From NCBI RefSeq assembly GCF_900114285.1, contig NZ_FOSN01000001.1, forward strand, positions 1-64,000: a stretch of 64,000 nucleotides of DNA. Reading direction: 5' to 3'. Positions 28,001 through 35,441 of this stretch are shown in pieces. A program made the translations under genes and the position numbers. The DNA is from Methylocapsa palsarum. Its GTDB lineage: Bacteria > Pseudomonadota > Alphaproteobacteria > Rhizobiales > Beijerinckiaceae. The notes beneath the pieces are model-generated. The model saw only the letters and a program-made list of their open reading frames with translations. It was not told the origin of the DNA and ran no database searches. The stretch's first letter is position 1. The number at the start of each line of letters is the position of its first letter.

Positions 28001-28266
28001 ACGCCGGCCAGCGTCTGGCTTTCGATGTTCCGGATGTCGTTGACGTTGGAGCTGATCGAATATTCACTGTAGGTCGTGACCCGCTGTTCCATCTCCTCGG
28101 GGGTCAGGCCCGTGTACTGCCAGATCACGGACACGACGGGGATATTGATATTAGGGAAAATGTCGCGCGGCATCGCAAGGATCGCGCTCACGCCAAGAAA
28201 CAGCATCACCACCGCCATCACATAAAATGTGTGGCGGAACCGCAGCGCGAAGGCGACAATGCCCAT
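25072..28266 (-). CDS. RND efflux transporter permease
   Basis: 1064-residue inner membrane pump of the AcrB/MexB-like RND superfamily, with 12 expected membrane segments and two large periplasmic loops. The N-terminus has RFRHTFYVMAVVMLF then MPRDIFPNINIPVVSV. The fourth transmembrane segment has GILVDDSTVTIENTHR with the paired proton-relay aspartates. The C-terminus has the usual GAIMAVGVASANSILLVTFA. It is the first gene of a pair with the adaptor. Three reiterated GGAGG-ATG cassettes lie at its start. A TetR gene is divergent. Confidence 0.94.
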   Translation of the reverse strand: MGIVAFALRFRHTFYVMAVVMLFLGVSAILAMPRDIFPNINIPVVSVIWQYTGLTPEEMEQRVTTYSEYSISSNVNDIRNIESQTLAGVAVEKIYFQPNVNLDLAITQVVSASNSIRALMPTGIQPPVIVQYNASSVPVLQLSLSSDQLNEQQLYDYGIYQMRQALAPIPGITLPTPYGGKYRQIMVDIDPDALKARGLSPNDIVNAVNAQSLTLPSGDAKMGDKQFIVKVNNMAPSIEALNRLPIRQAKGATIYLSDVAHVRDGWAVQQNIVRAEGKRSVLLTIIKNGNASTLDVVNRVKAAMPEIQRAAPPGMDIKLLFDQSVFVQDAISGVLHEGAIAAGLTALMILIFLGSWRSTIVVMVSIPLSILTSIAVFGALGQTINTMTLGGLALAVGILVDDSTVTIENTHRLLEEHKPFDTAVLEGAAGIAVPTLISTLAICCVFVSVFFLKGAARYLFTPLAMSVVFAMLASYIISRTLTPIMIGLLLRKEHEQGPGKGGRLSRFHAAFNARFNQFREFYGWLLAAILRRRIITPVVAATVVASAGVLSLFVGSDFFPTVDAGLIQLHVRALARTRIERTESIFQAIEDNIRAEIPASDLKLVLDNIGLPQRTYNLAFTDGSAIGVNDGVIQIELAEGHAPTAEIIKKLRAELPLAFPDVLFYFQPADLVTQVLNFGVPTQIDVQVQGRDREGNKEIARQLQQKIADVPGVVDAHVQQELDAPEMFYSIDRTRAQELGLNMQAAANNLNISLTSSEQVSPNFWTDPRNGIPYFFTVQTPEYKISNKNELDNTPLASSLDVNGTPIPTMLGSIATAKRIGVQSVFNQSNIQSVYDVYASVQSIDLGTADSAIKKIVSEIEPQLKPGNQIVIRGQIDSMHAAFADLRLGLLFAAVFVYLLMVVNYQSFLDPLAVILALPGAGAGIILTLFVTGTTLSVPSLMGAIMAVGVASANSILLVTFARDQRQAGMSAFDAALSAGTTRLRPVLMTAAAMIVGMIPMAIGGAGEEQNAVLARAVIGGVAAGTLTTLLFVPYLYSVIGQFERPSERRDASAHGISPEGVLP

Positions 28267-28319
28267 TGAAGACCTCCCGGCCCATCCCCGAGACCTCCCG
28301 GCCCATCGAAGACCTCCTG
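28261..28319. repeat. Triplicated RBS-ATG cassette at the RND permease start
   Basis: Three tandem units of 19, 21 and 19 bp. On the minus strand each gives (G/C)GGGAGGTCT or AGGAGGTCT, then ATGGGC. The last ATG (28266) starts the permease. The two upstream ATGs share a different frame and would start an out-of-frame peptide of roughly 50 residues ending at 28151. Seen directly; the idea that they act as decoy starts is inference. Confidence 0.8.
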
Positions 28320-28338
28320 GAGACCGTCCTTGACGTAT

Positions 28339-28354
28339 TGTATTGTACAGTACA
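28339..28354. promoter_or_regulatory. Candidate TetR operator
   Basis: A 16-bp near-perfect palindrome, TGTATTGTACAGTACA, lies between the divergent RND operon and the TetR gene, 40 bp before the regulator ATG and 73 bp before the permease ATG. TetR regulators beside efflux genes commonly bind such sites. Only one pair of positions breaks the symmetry. Confidence 0.65.
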
Positions 28355-28393
28355 TATCAAGGGCGTGACACTGATTTCAACTGGTTGTGAACG

Positions 28394-29059
28394 ATGAGTT
28401 CCACTGACCTCGCCGCCGCTCAAGCGAAGCCCGAAAGCCAGCGCCTCAAGGCCCGGCGTGAAGCGTTCCTGACGGCGGCCGGGGAGGTTTTTCAGGAAAA
28501 AGGCTACGCCGAGACGACCCTCGACGACGTCATTGCGCGCTCCGGCGGGTCGCGGCAGACGCTGTACGCCCTGTTCGGCGGCAAGCAGGGACTCTTTGAA
28601 GCCATTGTCACCGACACCTGCGAGACGATCTTTCGCGGCCTGACCCCGAAGGAATTCGCCCGCGCGCCCGACGAACTCCTCCGCGAGGTGGGCGCAAGAT
28701 ACCTCGCCATTGTGACCGGGCCGAAATGCATCGCCCTCAACCGGCTCATCGTGGCGGAAGCGCCGCGTTTTCCTGACCTCGCGCGGCAGTACTGGAAATT
28801 GGGCCCGGGCCGGAGCCGAGCCTTTCTCACCGAATTTTTCGAAGGGCGGAAAGAGCGCGGCCTGCTGCAGATGCTGGACTGCGCCGCCGCCGCCGATCAT
28901 TTTCTCGATATGCTGACCGGCACCATCCGGCTGCAGCGCCTGCTCGGTCTAAGAGAGCCGCCCGAGCCTGCCGAGATCGAGCGCCTCGTCGAAAGCGCGG
29001 TCGCCGGGTTCCTCCACGGATACGCGACGCCGGCGCCGCCACAGGGCCAGCCCACATGA
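28394..29059 (+). CDS. TetR/AcrR family transcriptional regulator
   Basis: 221-residue TetR-type repressor. The N-terminal helix-turn-helix is clear ([20 protein letters not shown], then [20 protein letters not shown]), and the C-terminal ligand domain resembles AefR-like regulators. It is divergent from the RND permease across a palindrome, the usual layout for a local efflux repressor. Its stop codon overlaps the ATG of the following VOC gene (ATGA), so the two are probably coupled. The inducer is unknown. Confidence 0.92.
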   Translation: MSSTDLAAAQAKPESQRLKARREAFLTAAGEVFQEKGYAETTLDDVIARSGGSRQTLYALFGGKQGLFEAIVTDTCETIFRGLTPKEFARAPDELLREVGARYLAIVTGPKCIALNRLIVAEAPRFPDLARQYWKLGPGRSRAFLTEFFEGRKERGLLQMLDCAAAADHFLDMLTGTIRLQRLLGLREPPEPAEIERLVESAVAGFLHGYATPAPPQGQPT

Positions 29060-29502
29060 CAAATCCGCCGCCCTTCCACATCGCCTTTCCCGTCGACGAC
29101 CTCGCGGCGGCCCGGAAGTTTTACGGCTCGGTGCTTGGTTGCGCCGAGGGCCGCAGCGCCGAAAGCTGGATCGATTTCAATCTGTACGGTCATCAGATCG
29201 TCGCCCACTACAAGGCGCCGTCTCATTCTCCATCAGACCTTAATCCGCGATCAGATCTGCATCGCAACCGCGTCGACGGCCACGACGTGCCGGTGCCCCA
29301 TTTCGGCGTCGTCCTGGATATGGATCAGTGGCGGGCGCTGGCGGACCGCCTGACCGCGGCGGGCGTCGAATTCATCATCGAGCCCTATCTCCGCTTCAAG
29401 GGCCAGCCGGGAGAACAGGCGACGATGTTCTTTCTCGACCCGGCGGGCAACGCCCTCGAATTCAAGGCGTTCGCCGACCGCTCCCTGCTGTTTGCGAAAT
29501 AG
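29056..29502 (+). CDS. VOC (glyoxalase/dioxygenase superfamily) protein
   Basis: 148-residue vicinal-oxygen-chelate protein. It begins with the family beta-alpha unit [20 protein letters not shown] and ends with [15 protein letters not shown], the usual second metal-binding half. Candidate metal ligands include His8, the His near DVPVPHFGV, and Glu in NALEFKAF. Members include glyoxalases, dioxygenases and resistance proteins. Four-base overlap with the tetR stop suggests co-expression with the efflux regulator, so a role in handling a compound pumped by the RND system is possible. Confidence 0.88.
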   Translation: MTNPPPFHIAFPVDDLAAARKFYGSVLGCAEGRSAESWIDFNLYGHQIVAHYKAPSHSPSDLNPRSDLHRNRVDGHDVPVPHFGVVLDMDQWRALADRLTAAGVEFIIEPYLRFKGQPGEQATMFFLDPAGNALEFKAFADRSLLFAK

Positions 29503-29537
29503 GACTCTCGGCGGATGCGCCTGACGGGCAGAGGCCT

Positions 29538-32198
29538 CTACGCGCCCTCGCCGGACGGGTTCACCTTCCTTGGCGGCCCCATCAGCGCCGGCTGGAACAA
29601 AATCGCGGCGGCGAGCGTGCAGACCAGCGAGAGGGCCAGCAGCTTGCCCATGCTCGACGTTCCAGGATGATTCGAGAGCCAGAGGCTGCCGAACGCCGTC
29701 GCGGTGGTCAATGCGCTGAAAAACACCGCGCGGGTGAGGCTCGATTGAAGCAGGTTTGTGGTCCCCGCACGCCACGCCATCACGAAATAGATTTTGAAGG
29801 CGACTCCCAACCCGAGAAGCAGCGGTAGGGCGATAATATTCGCGAAATTGAGCGGCAGACCGATCAGAACGGTAATTTCGAGCGTGACGACGCCGGCGAG
29901 CAGCAGCGGCACCAGCGTCAACAGAACGTCCGACACCCGCCGTAGCACGATGAACAGGAGAATGCTGATCGAGAGCAGCGCCCAAACTCCGGCCTCGATG
30001 AAGGCGCGCACGACAGTCTTTCCGGATTCCTGAACGGCGATTGGTTCGCCGCTCGCCCTTGGGTCGATCGCCTGCACGGCTTTGCTGAATTGCAGCAGGA
30101 CCGCGTTGTCGTTCGGGTCTCCCTTGGGCGAGACCGAGATCCGGGCGCGCCCGTCGGCTGAAACCCAGTCGCGAGCGAGGTCGGGAGGAATCGAGGCCAG
30201 CGTGATTTTCTGCGCCGTGAGCGACGTTTTCAACTGGTCGATCATCGTGCGCAGCGGCGGCAGGAACGCGGCGCGCGCCTCGTCGCGCAGCTGGGGGGTT
30301 CCAGCCGCCAGCTTGCGCAGCAGCGCGGCGAGCCGCCTGGCGTCGTCGGCGCCCTTGCCGCTGGCGGTCCCGGCTGTCGCCGCGAAAGCGTCGGCGGCGC
30401 GGTTGAGGCCCGCGACATCCTCGGCGTCGCTGGGCGTTGGCTTCGAGCGGCGCAGATCGAACACTGGAGCCAGAACCGAGGCGGCGTGGCGGATGATCGC
30501 GAGCTTGGCGTCCTGGTCGTCCGGAATGAAGGTCAGGATGCTGGTCACCCGCGCGACCTCGGGCAGTTTCTGCAGCCTTGCGGACATCGGCGCGACATCG
30601 GCGACCGAAGCCGCGAGCACCTCGATCGTGCTGGTGTCGGTCGAGGGATCTTTCATCAGATCGAGCAAGGTGGAGACGGATTCGACCTTGTCGCTGCGCA
30701 GATTCAGCGGATTGAAATCGAAATGAAGATGGCGCAGCAGCGGGGTTCCCGCCAAAGCCACGGCAAGCGTGCTGATCACGATGGCGTAACGGTGCCTCGC
30801 CATGAAATCGTCGACCGGCGCAAGGAATTTATAGCCGACCGGCTCTTCCTCGGCCGGAGGGCGCATCACCGCGAGCAAGGCGGGGAGCACGGTGATCGCC
30901 GCGAAAAACGCGATGAACATGCCGGTTCCCGCAATCAGGCCGAGTTCGGAAACGCCGCGATAATCGGTTGGGAGAAACGAGTAGAACCCGGCCGCCGTCG
31001 CGGCGGCGGCGAGCGCCAGGGGGCGGCCGGATTTCGCCGCCGCCTGAACGATGGCCTTGTTGAAATCGGGCTCCTTGAAGCGTTCGGCGCGGTAGCGGAC
31101 GCTGAACTGAATGCCAAAATCGACCCCGATCCCGACGAAAAGAACCGCAAAGGCGACCGAGATCAGATTGAGCGCGCCGACCATCCAGAGGCCGGCCGCC
31201 GCCGTGAGCGCGAGGCCGACGACCACGCTCAAGACGACCGCAAGGACGATGCGCGCCGATTTCAGCGCCATCCAGATGATAAAGATCACGATCAGGGCGG
31301 TCAGCGCCGCGTTCAGCCCCGCGCCCTTTTCAAGGGTCGAGAATTCGTCATCGGCCATGGGCACGAGGCCGGTCAGCCTCACGGTCACGCCCGTCGCGGG
31401 CGAGATCCCGAGCTCCCGGGCGCTCGCCCTGATGAAGTCCGACGGCACTTCCCCCGGCTTCAACGCGGCGTAATCGAGCTTCGGTTTGACCTGGATGAAG
31501 CGGCGCAGCTCACGCCGGTCGGGCGGAGTTTCGGAAAATAAGGAGCGCCAGGAAAAGAACGTCGGCTTCCCGGCGAGAACGCTGTCGAGCGCATCGCTGA
31601 GCGCGACCATGGGCCGGTCGAAATCGTCGAGGGTGCCGGCTTTGGCCTTGACGCCCTTGTTGATGAACGAAAAGGCGTCCGCCATGCCCCTCAGACTGGG
31701 GTCGGCGTTGAGCGCGACGAGGAACGGCTGGCCGTGGACAGTCTCCTGCATCGTCCGCTGCAATTCCGGCGTGGGCAGGAACAGGAGGCCGTTCTGGTTG
31801 AAAAAGGGTCCGCCGTCAGGCCGGGTCACGGATTCGTAGAGGTCCGGACGCGCTTTCAACTTGTCCGTCAGCCGCTGGGCGGCGGATTCCGCGACCTCCG
31901 GCGTCGCGCCGTCGATCACGACGATGATCGTGTCCGCGCGCTGAGGAAACGCCTGATCCAGCGCCGTAAGATTTTTCCGCCACTGCAATTTGGGCGAAAT
32001 GAACTCGTTGGTGTTCGTGTTGATGTTAAAATGAGTCGCCGCGTATTTCCCGGACAGAACGGTCACCAGAACCGTCAGTGCAAGCACGATCCATTTGTAG
32101 CGCCGGCAGACCGACACGATCGCGACGATCACCCTCGCGATGGGTTCCGGATTGTTGTCCGGAGCCAGCTGATCTTGATGGTCCTGGGCTGAATTCAT
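29538..32198 (-). CDS. hpnN: Hopanoid transporter HpnN (RND superfamily)
   Basis: 886-residue MMPL/RND-type inner membrane protein needed for moving hopanoids to the outer membrane in other alphaproteobacteria. The first membrane helix (about 38-58) precedes the conserved NINTNTNEFISPKLQWRKN. There is a large periplasmic domain, a sterol-sensing-like bundle (VGIGVDFGIQFSVRYRAERF), a second periplasmic domain and a second bundle. The ATG at 32198 is chosen over a TTG at 32243. It is near ispH and hpnH, as expected for a hopanoid locus, but transcribed away from them. Confidence 0.93.
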   Translation of the reverse strand: MNSAQDHQDQLAPDNNPEPIARVIVAIVSVCRRYKWIVLALTVLVTVLSGKYAATHFNINTNTNEFISPKLQWRKNLTALDQAFPQRADTIIVVIDGATPEVAESAAQRLTDKLKARPDLYESVTRPDGGPFFNQNGLLFLPTPELQRTMQETVHGQPFLVALNADPSLRGMADAFSFINKGVKAKAGTLDDFDRPMVALSDALDSVLAGKPTFFSWRSLFSETPPDRRELRRFIQVKPKLDYAALKPGEVPSDFIRASARELGISPATGVTVRLTGLVPMADDEFSTLEKGAGLNAALTALIVIFIIWMALKSARIVLAVVLSVVVGLALTAAAGLWMVGALNLISVAFAVLFVGIGVDFGIQFSVRYRAERFKEPDFNKAIVQAAAKSGRPLALAAAATAAGFYSFLPTDYRGVSELGLIAGTGMFIAFFAAITVLPALLAVMRPPAEEEPVGYKFLAPVDDFMARHRYAIVISTLAVALAGTPLLRHLHFDFNPLNLRSDKVESVSTLLDLMKDPSTDTSTIEVLAASVADVAPMSARLQKLPEVARVTSILTFIPDDQDAKLAIIRHAASVLAPVFDLRRSKPTPSDAEDVAGLNRAADAFAATAGTASGKGADDARRLAALLRKLAAGTPQLRDEARAAFLPPLRTMIDQLKTSLTAQKITLASIPPDLARDWVSADGRARISVSPKGDPNDNAVLLQFSKAVQAIDPRASGEPIAVQESGKTVVRAFIEAGVWALLSISILLFIVLRRVSDVLLTLVPLLLAGVVTLEITVLIGLPLNFANIIALPLLLGLGVAFKIYFVMAWRAGTTNLLQSSLTRAVFFSALTTATAFGSLWLSNHPGTSSMGKLLALSLVCTLAAAILFQPALMGPPRKVNPSGEGA

Positions 32199-32439
32199 GC
32201 GGTGCCATGGCCAATCGAAAAAGTCCGGCTCGGTCTCGGTCAAAAGGAAGACGCGGCTCGAACAGTTGCGGGGAACGTTATCGCCGGTTTGCAGCTCCGC
32301 TGTTCTGAAGATCGCGGCGGCGCTTGATGCATCGCCGGTTTGACAACCGGAAACCCGCCGGTCAAGGCTGACAACGTTTTTTAAATCAAGTTCTGGGCTG
32401 CTTGTAAGGGCGAGTCCGATTTAAAGCTAGGCAAATTTC

Positions 32440-33366
32440 ATGAAAGTAATCTTGGCTCAGCCCCGCGGTTTCTGCGCCGGTGTTGTCCGGGCGATCGAAA
32501 TCGTAGAGCAGGCTCTCGAAAAATACGGCGCTCCGGTTTATGTCAGGCACGAAATCGTTCACAACGGCCATGTGGTCGACAGGCTGAGGGCGAAGGGCGC
32601 GCGATTCGTCGAAAGCCTCGATGAAATCCCCCTGGGCGCGCGCACGATCTTCAGCGCGCATGGCGTGTCCCGCGCCGTCGAGGAGAAAGCCGCCACGCTC
32701 GGCTTGCCGGTGCTCGACGCGACCTGCCCCCTCGTGGCGAAAGTTCACCATCAAGGCGAACGTTACGCGCAGCAAGGACGCCGCGTCGTCCTCATCGGCC
32801 ATGCAGGACACCCGGAGATCGAAGGCACCCTGGGCCGGATCCCCGGCCCGGTTTTCCTTGTCCAGAGCGCCGCGGACGTGGAGGCGCTCGATCTGCCCGC
32901 CGACGCGCCGCTCGCCTATGTCTCGCAGACAACCTTGAGCGTGGACGACACGAAAGGCCTCATCGCCGCCCTGAACCGTAAATTCTCGAACATTGTGGGA
33001 CCCGAGACGAAGGACATCTGCTACGCGACGCAAAATCGCCAGAGCGCCGTCCTTGAACTGACCCGCGTCGTCGATGTGATTTTGGTCGTCGGCGCCAGAA
33101 ACAGTTCGAATTCCAACCGCCTGCGCGAAATCGGCCTCGACGCCGGGGTGCCGACATACCTCATCGCCGACAAGTCGGAACTCGACCTTGAAACATTGCG
33201 CTCGGCGCAATCCGTCGGGCTGACCGCCGGCGCCTCGGCGCCGGAAATCCTGGTCGACGAAGTGATCGAAGCACTGCGCGCCCTTGGGCCGGTCGAGGTC
33301 GCCGCCCTGCCCGGCGTCGAGGAGAAGATCGAATTCAAGCTTCCCTCGGAAATGACGGGAGTTTGA
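32440..33366 (+). CDS. ispH: 4-hydroxy-3-methylbut-2-enyl diphosphate reductase
   Basis: 308-residue Fe-S enzyme of the MEP pathway that makes isopentenyl and dimethylallyl diphosphate, the building blocks of hopanoids, quinones and carotenoids. The three cluster cysteines are present in [19 protein letters not shown] and [11 protein letters not shown], along with the catalytic glutamate in GHPEIEGT. The C-terminal [13 protein letters not shown] is typical. Length is normal (about 310). It is followed by repeat copy B and hpnH on the same strand, tying precursor supply to hopanoid synthesis. Confidence 0.97.
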   Translation: MKVILAQPRGFCAGVVRAIEIVEQALEKYGAPVYVRHEIVHNGHVVDRLRAKGARFVESLDEIPLGARTIFSAHGVSRAVEEKAATLGLPVLDATCPLVAKVHHQGERYAQQGRRVVLIGHAGHPEIEGTLGRIPGPVFLVQSAADVEALDLPADAPLAYVSQTTLSVDDTKGLIAALNRKFSNIVGPETKDICYATQNRQSAVLELTRVVDVILVVGARNSSNSNRLREIGLDAGVPTYLIADKSELDLETLRSAQSVGLTAGASAPEILVDEVIEALRALGPVEVAALPGVEEKIEFKLPSEMTGV

Positions 33367-33454
33367 AGCAGCCAGACCTCGCCAATAAACCGGCGCCAAG
33401 GCGCAGGTTTCCGCTCCGCCCGCGCTGGTGTTGCGCCGCGGTGAGATTTCAACT

Positions 33455-33568
33455 AGAGCATAGTCCGATTGGGTGGACTCATTCCAATCGACAAGAATAT
33501 GCTCAAGTTTTTGAATCTGGAACGATTTCTGATCGACCGAATGATCACATTCGGCCGGAAAGCGCTCT
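33455..33568 (+). repeat. Two-hairpin intergenic repeat, copy B
   Basis: A diverged member of the family at 4750. The start AGAGCATAGTCC, the middle ACAAGAATATGCTC and the end AAAGCGCTCT are preserved; the inner arms have co-varying changes (GACCGAATGATCACATTCGGCC), which supports selection or past function of the second hairpin. It lies between ispH and hpnH. Confidence 0.88.
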
Positions 33569-33660
33569 AACTGGTCAGACTCTTCGCCCGCCCGTGGAAT
33601 ATCCCTGAACAGGCGGCTGACCTTCCTTGATCTGGATCAGACGCCCGGAGTGAAGCCTGC

Positions 33661-34809
33661 ATGGGAATCCCTTTTTTGCAAATGGCGCAGATCGGCGCCT
33701 ATGTGGTGCGCCAGCGTTTGAGCGGACGAAAAAAGTTTCCGCTCGTTCTCATGCTCGAACCCTTGTTCCGCTGCAATCTCGCCTGCGCCGGATGCGGCAA
33801 GATTGACTATCCCGACAAGATCCTCAATCAGCGCCTGCCGCTCGCGGACTGTCTCGACGCGATCGACGAGTGCGGGGCGCCGGTCGTGGTCATCGCCGGC
33901 GGCGAACCCCTTTTGCACAAGGATCTGCCGCAGATCGTCGAGGGCGCCATCGCCCGGCGGAAGTTCGTGACGGTTTGCACGAACGCGCTGCTGCTCGAGA
34001 AGCACATCGACCGCTACAAGCCGAACCGCTATTTCAACTGGTCGATCCATCTCGACGGCGACAAGGGCATGCACGACCAATCGGTCTGCCAGACCGGCGT
34101 CTACGACCGCGCCCTTTCGGCCCTGATGCTGGCCAAGCGGAAGGGGTTCCGCGTCACGATCAATTGCACGCTGTTCAACAATGCCGACGCCCAACGGGTC
34201 GCGGCGTTCTTCGACACCGTCTCGGCGCTCGGCATCGAAGGCATCACTGTTTCTCCCGGCTACGCCTACGAACGCGCGCCAGACCAGCAGCATTTTCTCA
34301 ATCGCGAGAAAACCAAGACGCTTTTCCGCGACATTTTCTCGCGCGGCGACAAAGGCAGGGCCTGGCCGTTCTTCCAGTCTAAGCTCTTCCTCGACTTCCT
34401 GGCGGGCAACCGGACCTATCAGTGCACGCCGTGGGGCAACCCCACAAGGACCGTGTTCGGCTGGCAGCGGCCCTGCTATCTGCTCGGCGAGGGCTACGCC
34501 GCGACGTTCAGGGAGCTGATGGACGAGACCAATTGGGACTCCTACGGCACCGGCAATTACGAGAAATGCGCCGACTGCATGGTTCATTGCGGGTTCGAAG
34601 CGACGGCCGTCGAGGACGCTTTCAAAAACCCGCTGCATGCCCTTGGCGTCGCTCTCAACGGCATCCGCACGCAAGGCGAAATGACCCCGGACATTCCGCT
34701 AGAGGGGCAGCGGCCCGCCGAATTCGTCTTCTCCCGGCACGTCGAGAACAAACTCGCCGAGATCGTCGAAGCCGAAAGCTCCGGCGAGCGCCTTTCGGCT
34801 GCGGAATAG
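33661..34809 (+). CDS. hpnH: Adenosylhopane synthase HpnH (radical SAM)
   Basis: 382-residue radical SAM enzyme that joins a 5'-deoxyadenosyl group to diploptene to form adenosylhopane, the first step of side-chain extension. The cluster motif C-x3-C-x2-C is at Cys38, Cys42 and Cys45 (RCNLACAGCGK). The DUF3463 C-terminal region includes ECTPWG-like YQCTPWGNPTRTVFGWQRPC and the CADCMVHCGFE cysteines. The ATG has GGAG ten bases upstream. Its last 111 bp overlap, tail to tail, the end of hpnG on the other strand. Confidence 0.96.
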   Translation: MGIPFLQMAQIGAYVVRQRLSGRKKFPLVLMLEPLFRCNLACAGCGKIDYPDKILNQRLPLADCLDAIDECGAPVVVIAGGEPLLHKDLPQIVEGAIARRKFVTVCTNALLLEKHIDRYKPNRYFNWSIHLDGDKGMHDQSVCQTGVYDRALSALMLAKRKGFRVTINCTLFNNADAQRVAAFFDTVSALGIEGITVSPGYAYERAPDQQHFLNREKTKTLFRDIFSRGDKGRAWPFFQSKLFLDFLAGNRTYQCTPWGNPTRTVFGWQRPCYLLGEGYAATFRELMDETNWDSYGTGNYEKCADCMVHCGFEATAVEDAFKNPLHALGVALNGIRTQGEMTPDIPLEGQRPAEFVFSRHVENKLAEIVEAESSGERLSAAE

Positions 34810-35439
34810 GCCGCGGAACGCCGCGCGGGCGTCGATCGCCGTCTGGATGAGATGCGGAATCTGGCGCGGATCGCGCAGGAGCGATAAAGCCAGCGCATCG
34901 AGGGCTAGGCCTCCGCCCGGCTTCATGGCGACAATCGCCGCATGCGGAAGGCCGCGCCCTGCAGGGTCGGCGATCACCCTCACCGCTGCGAACGGCAAAT
35001 TATGGGCGGATGCGGCGCGGGCCGCGATATGCGATTCCATATCGACCGCATGCGCGCCGGCGCCAAGATAAAGGGCGCGCTTCCCGTCGGCGTCGGCGAC
35101 GGGCGAATCGACGCCCGCAAAATCGGCGATCCGCGCGCCGCCAAGCGCCGCCGAAATCCGGCGCGTCCAGAGCGGATGCGTCAAAAACCGCTCGCCGCTC
35201 TCGGTCACAATCGAACGCGAGACGAGCACCGCGCCCGGCGCGAGATCGGGGGCGAGGCCGCCGGCGACGCCGAAGCTTATGACCGCGCGGGCGCCCGCCA
35301 GGGCGGCGGCCTTGATGTCGCGATGGAGAGCTGCGCCGTCGCCTCCGCCCGCAAGGGCGAGCACCCCCGGCCCCGCGGCGAGTCCTGCTTCAGACTTGAG
35401 GCCGGTGACCGCGACGACCAAACCGCGCTGATCGGACAC
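34699..35439 (-). CDS. hpnG: Adenosylhopane nucleosidase HpnG
   Basis: 246-residue phosphorylase-superfamily enzyme that removes adenine from adenosylhopane to give ribosylhopane. The nucleoside phosphorylase core is seen in AVISFGVAGGLAPDLAPGAV, the AVDMESHIAARAA motif with the ribose-binding Glu, and VRVIADPAGR. A GTG start at 35439 is chosen because it lies two bases after the shc stop and reads straight into the conserved first strand (RGLVVAVTGLKSEA). Its 3' end overlaps hpnH by 111 bp; family-like residues (FRSRKALAGAF) extend into the overlap, so both frames appear used there. Confidence 0.9.
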   Translation of the reverse strand: MSDQRGLVVAVTGLKSEAGLAAGPGVLALAGGGDGAALHRDIKAAALAGARAVISFGVAGGLAPDLAPGAVLVSRSIVTESGERFLTHPLWTRRISAALGGARIADFAGVDSPVADADGKRALYLGAGAHAVDMESHIAARAASAHNLPFAAVRVIADPAGRGLPHAAIVAMKPGGGLALDALALSLLRDPRQIPHLIQTAIDARAAFRGLFRSRKALAGAFGFDDLGEFVLDVPGEDEFGGPLPL

Positions 35440-35441
35440 GG

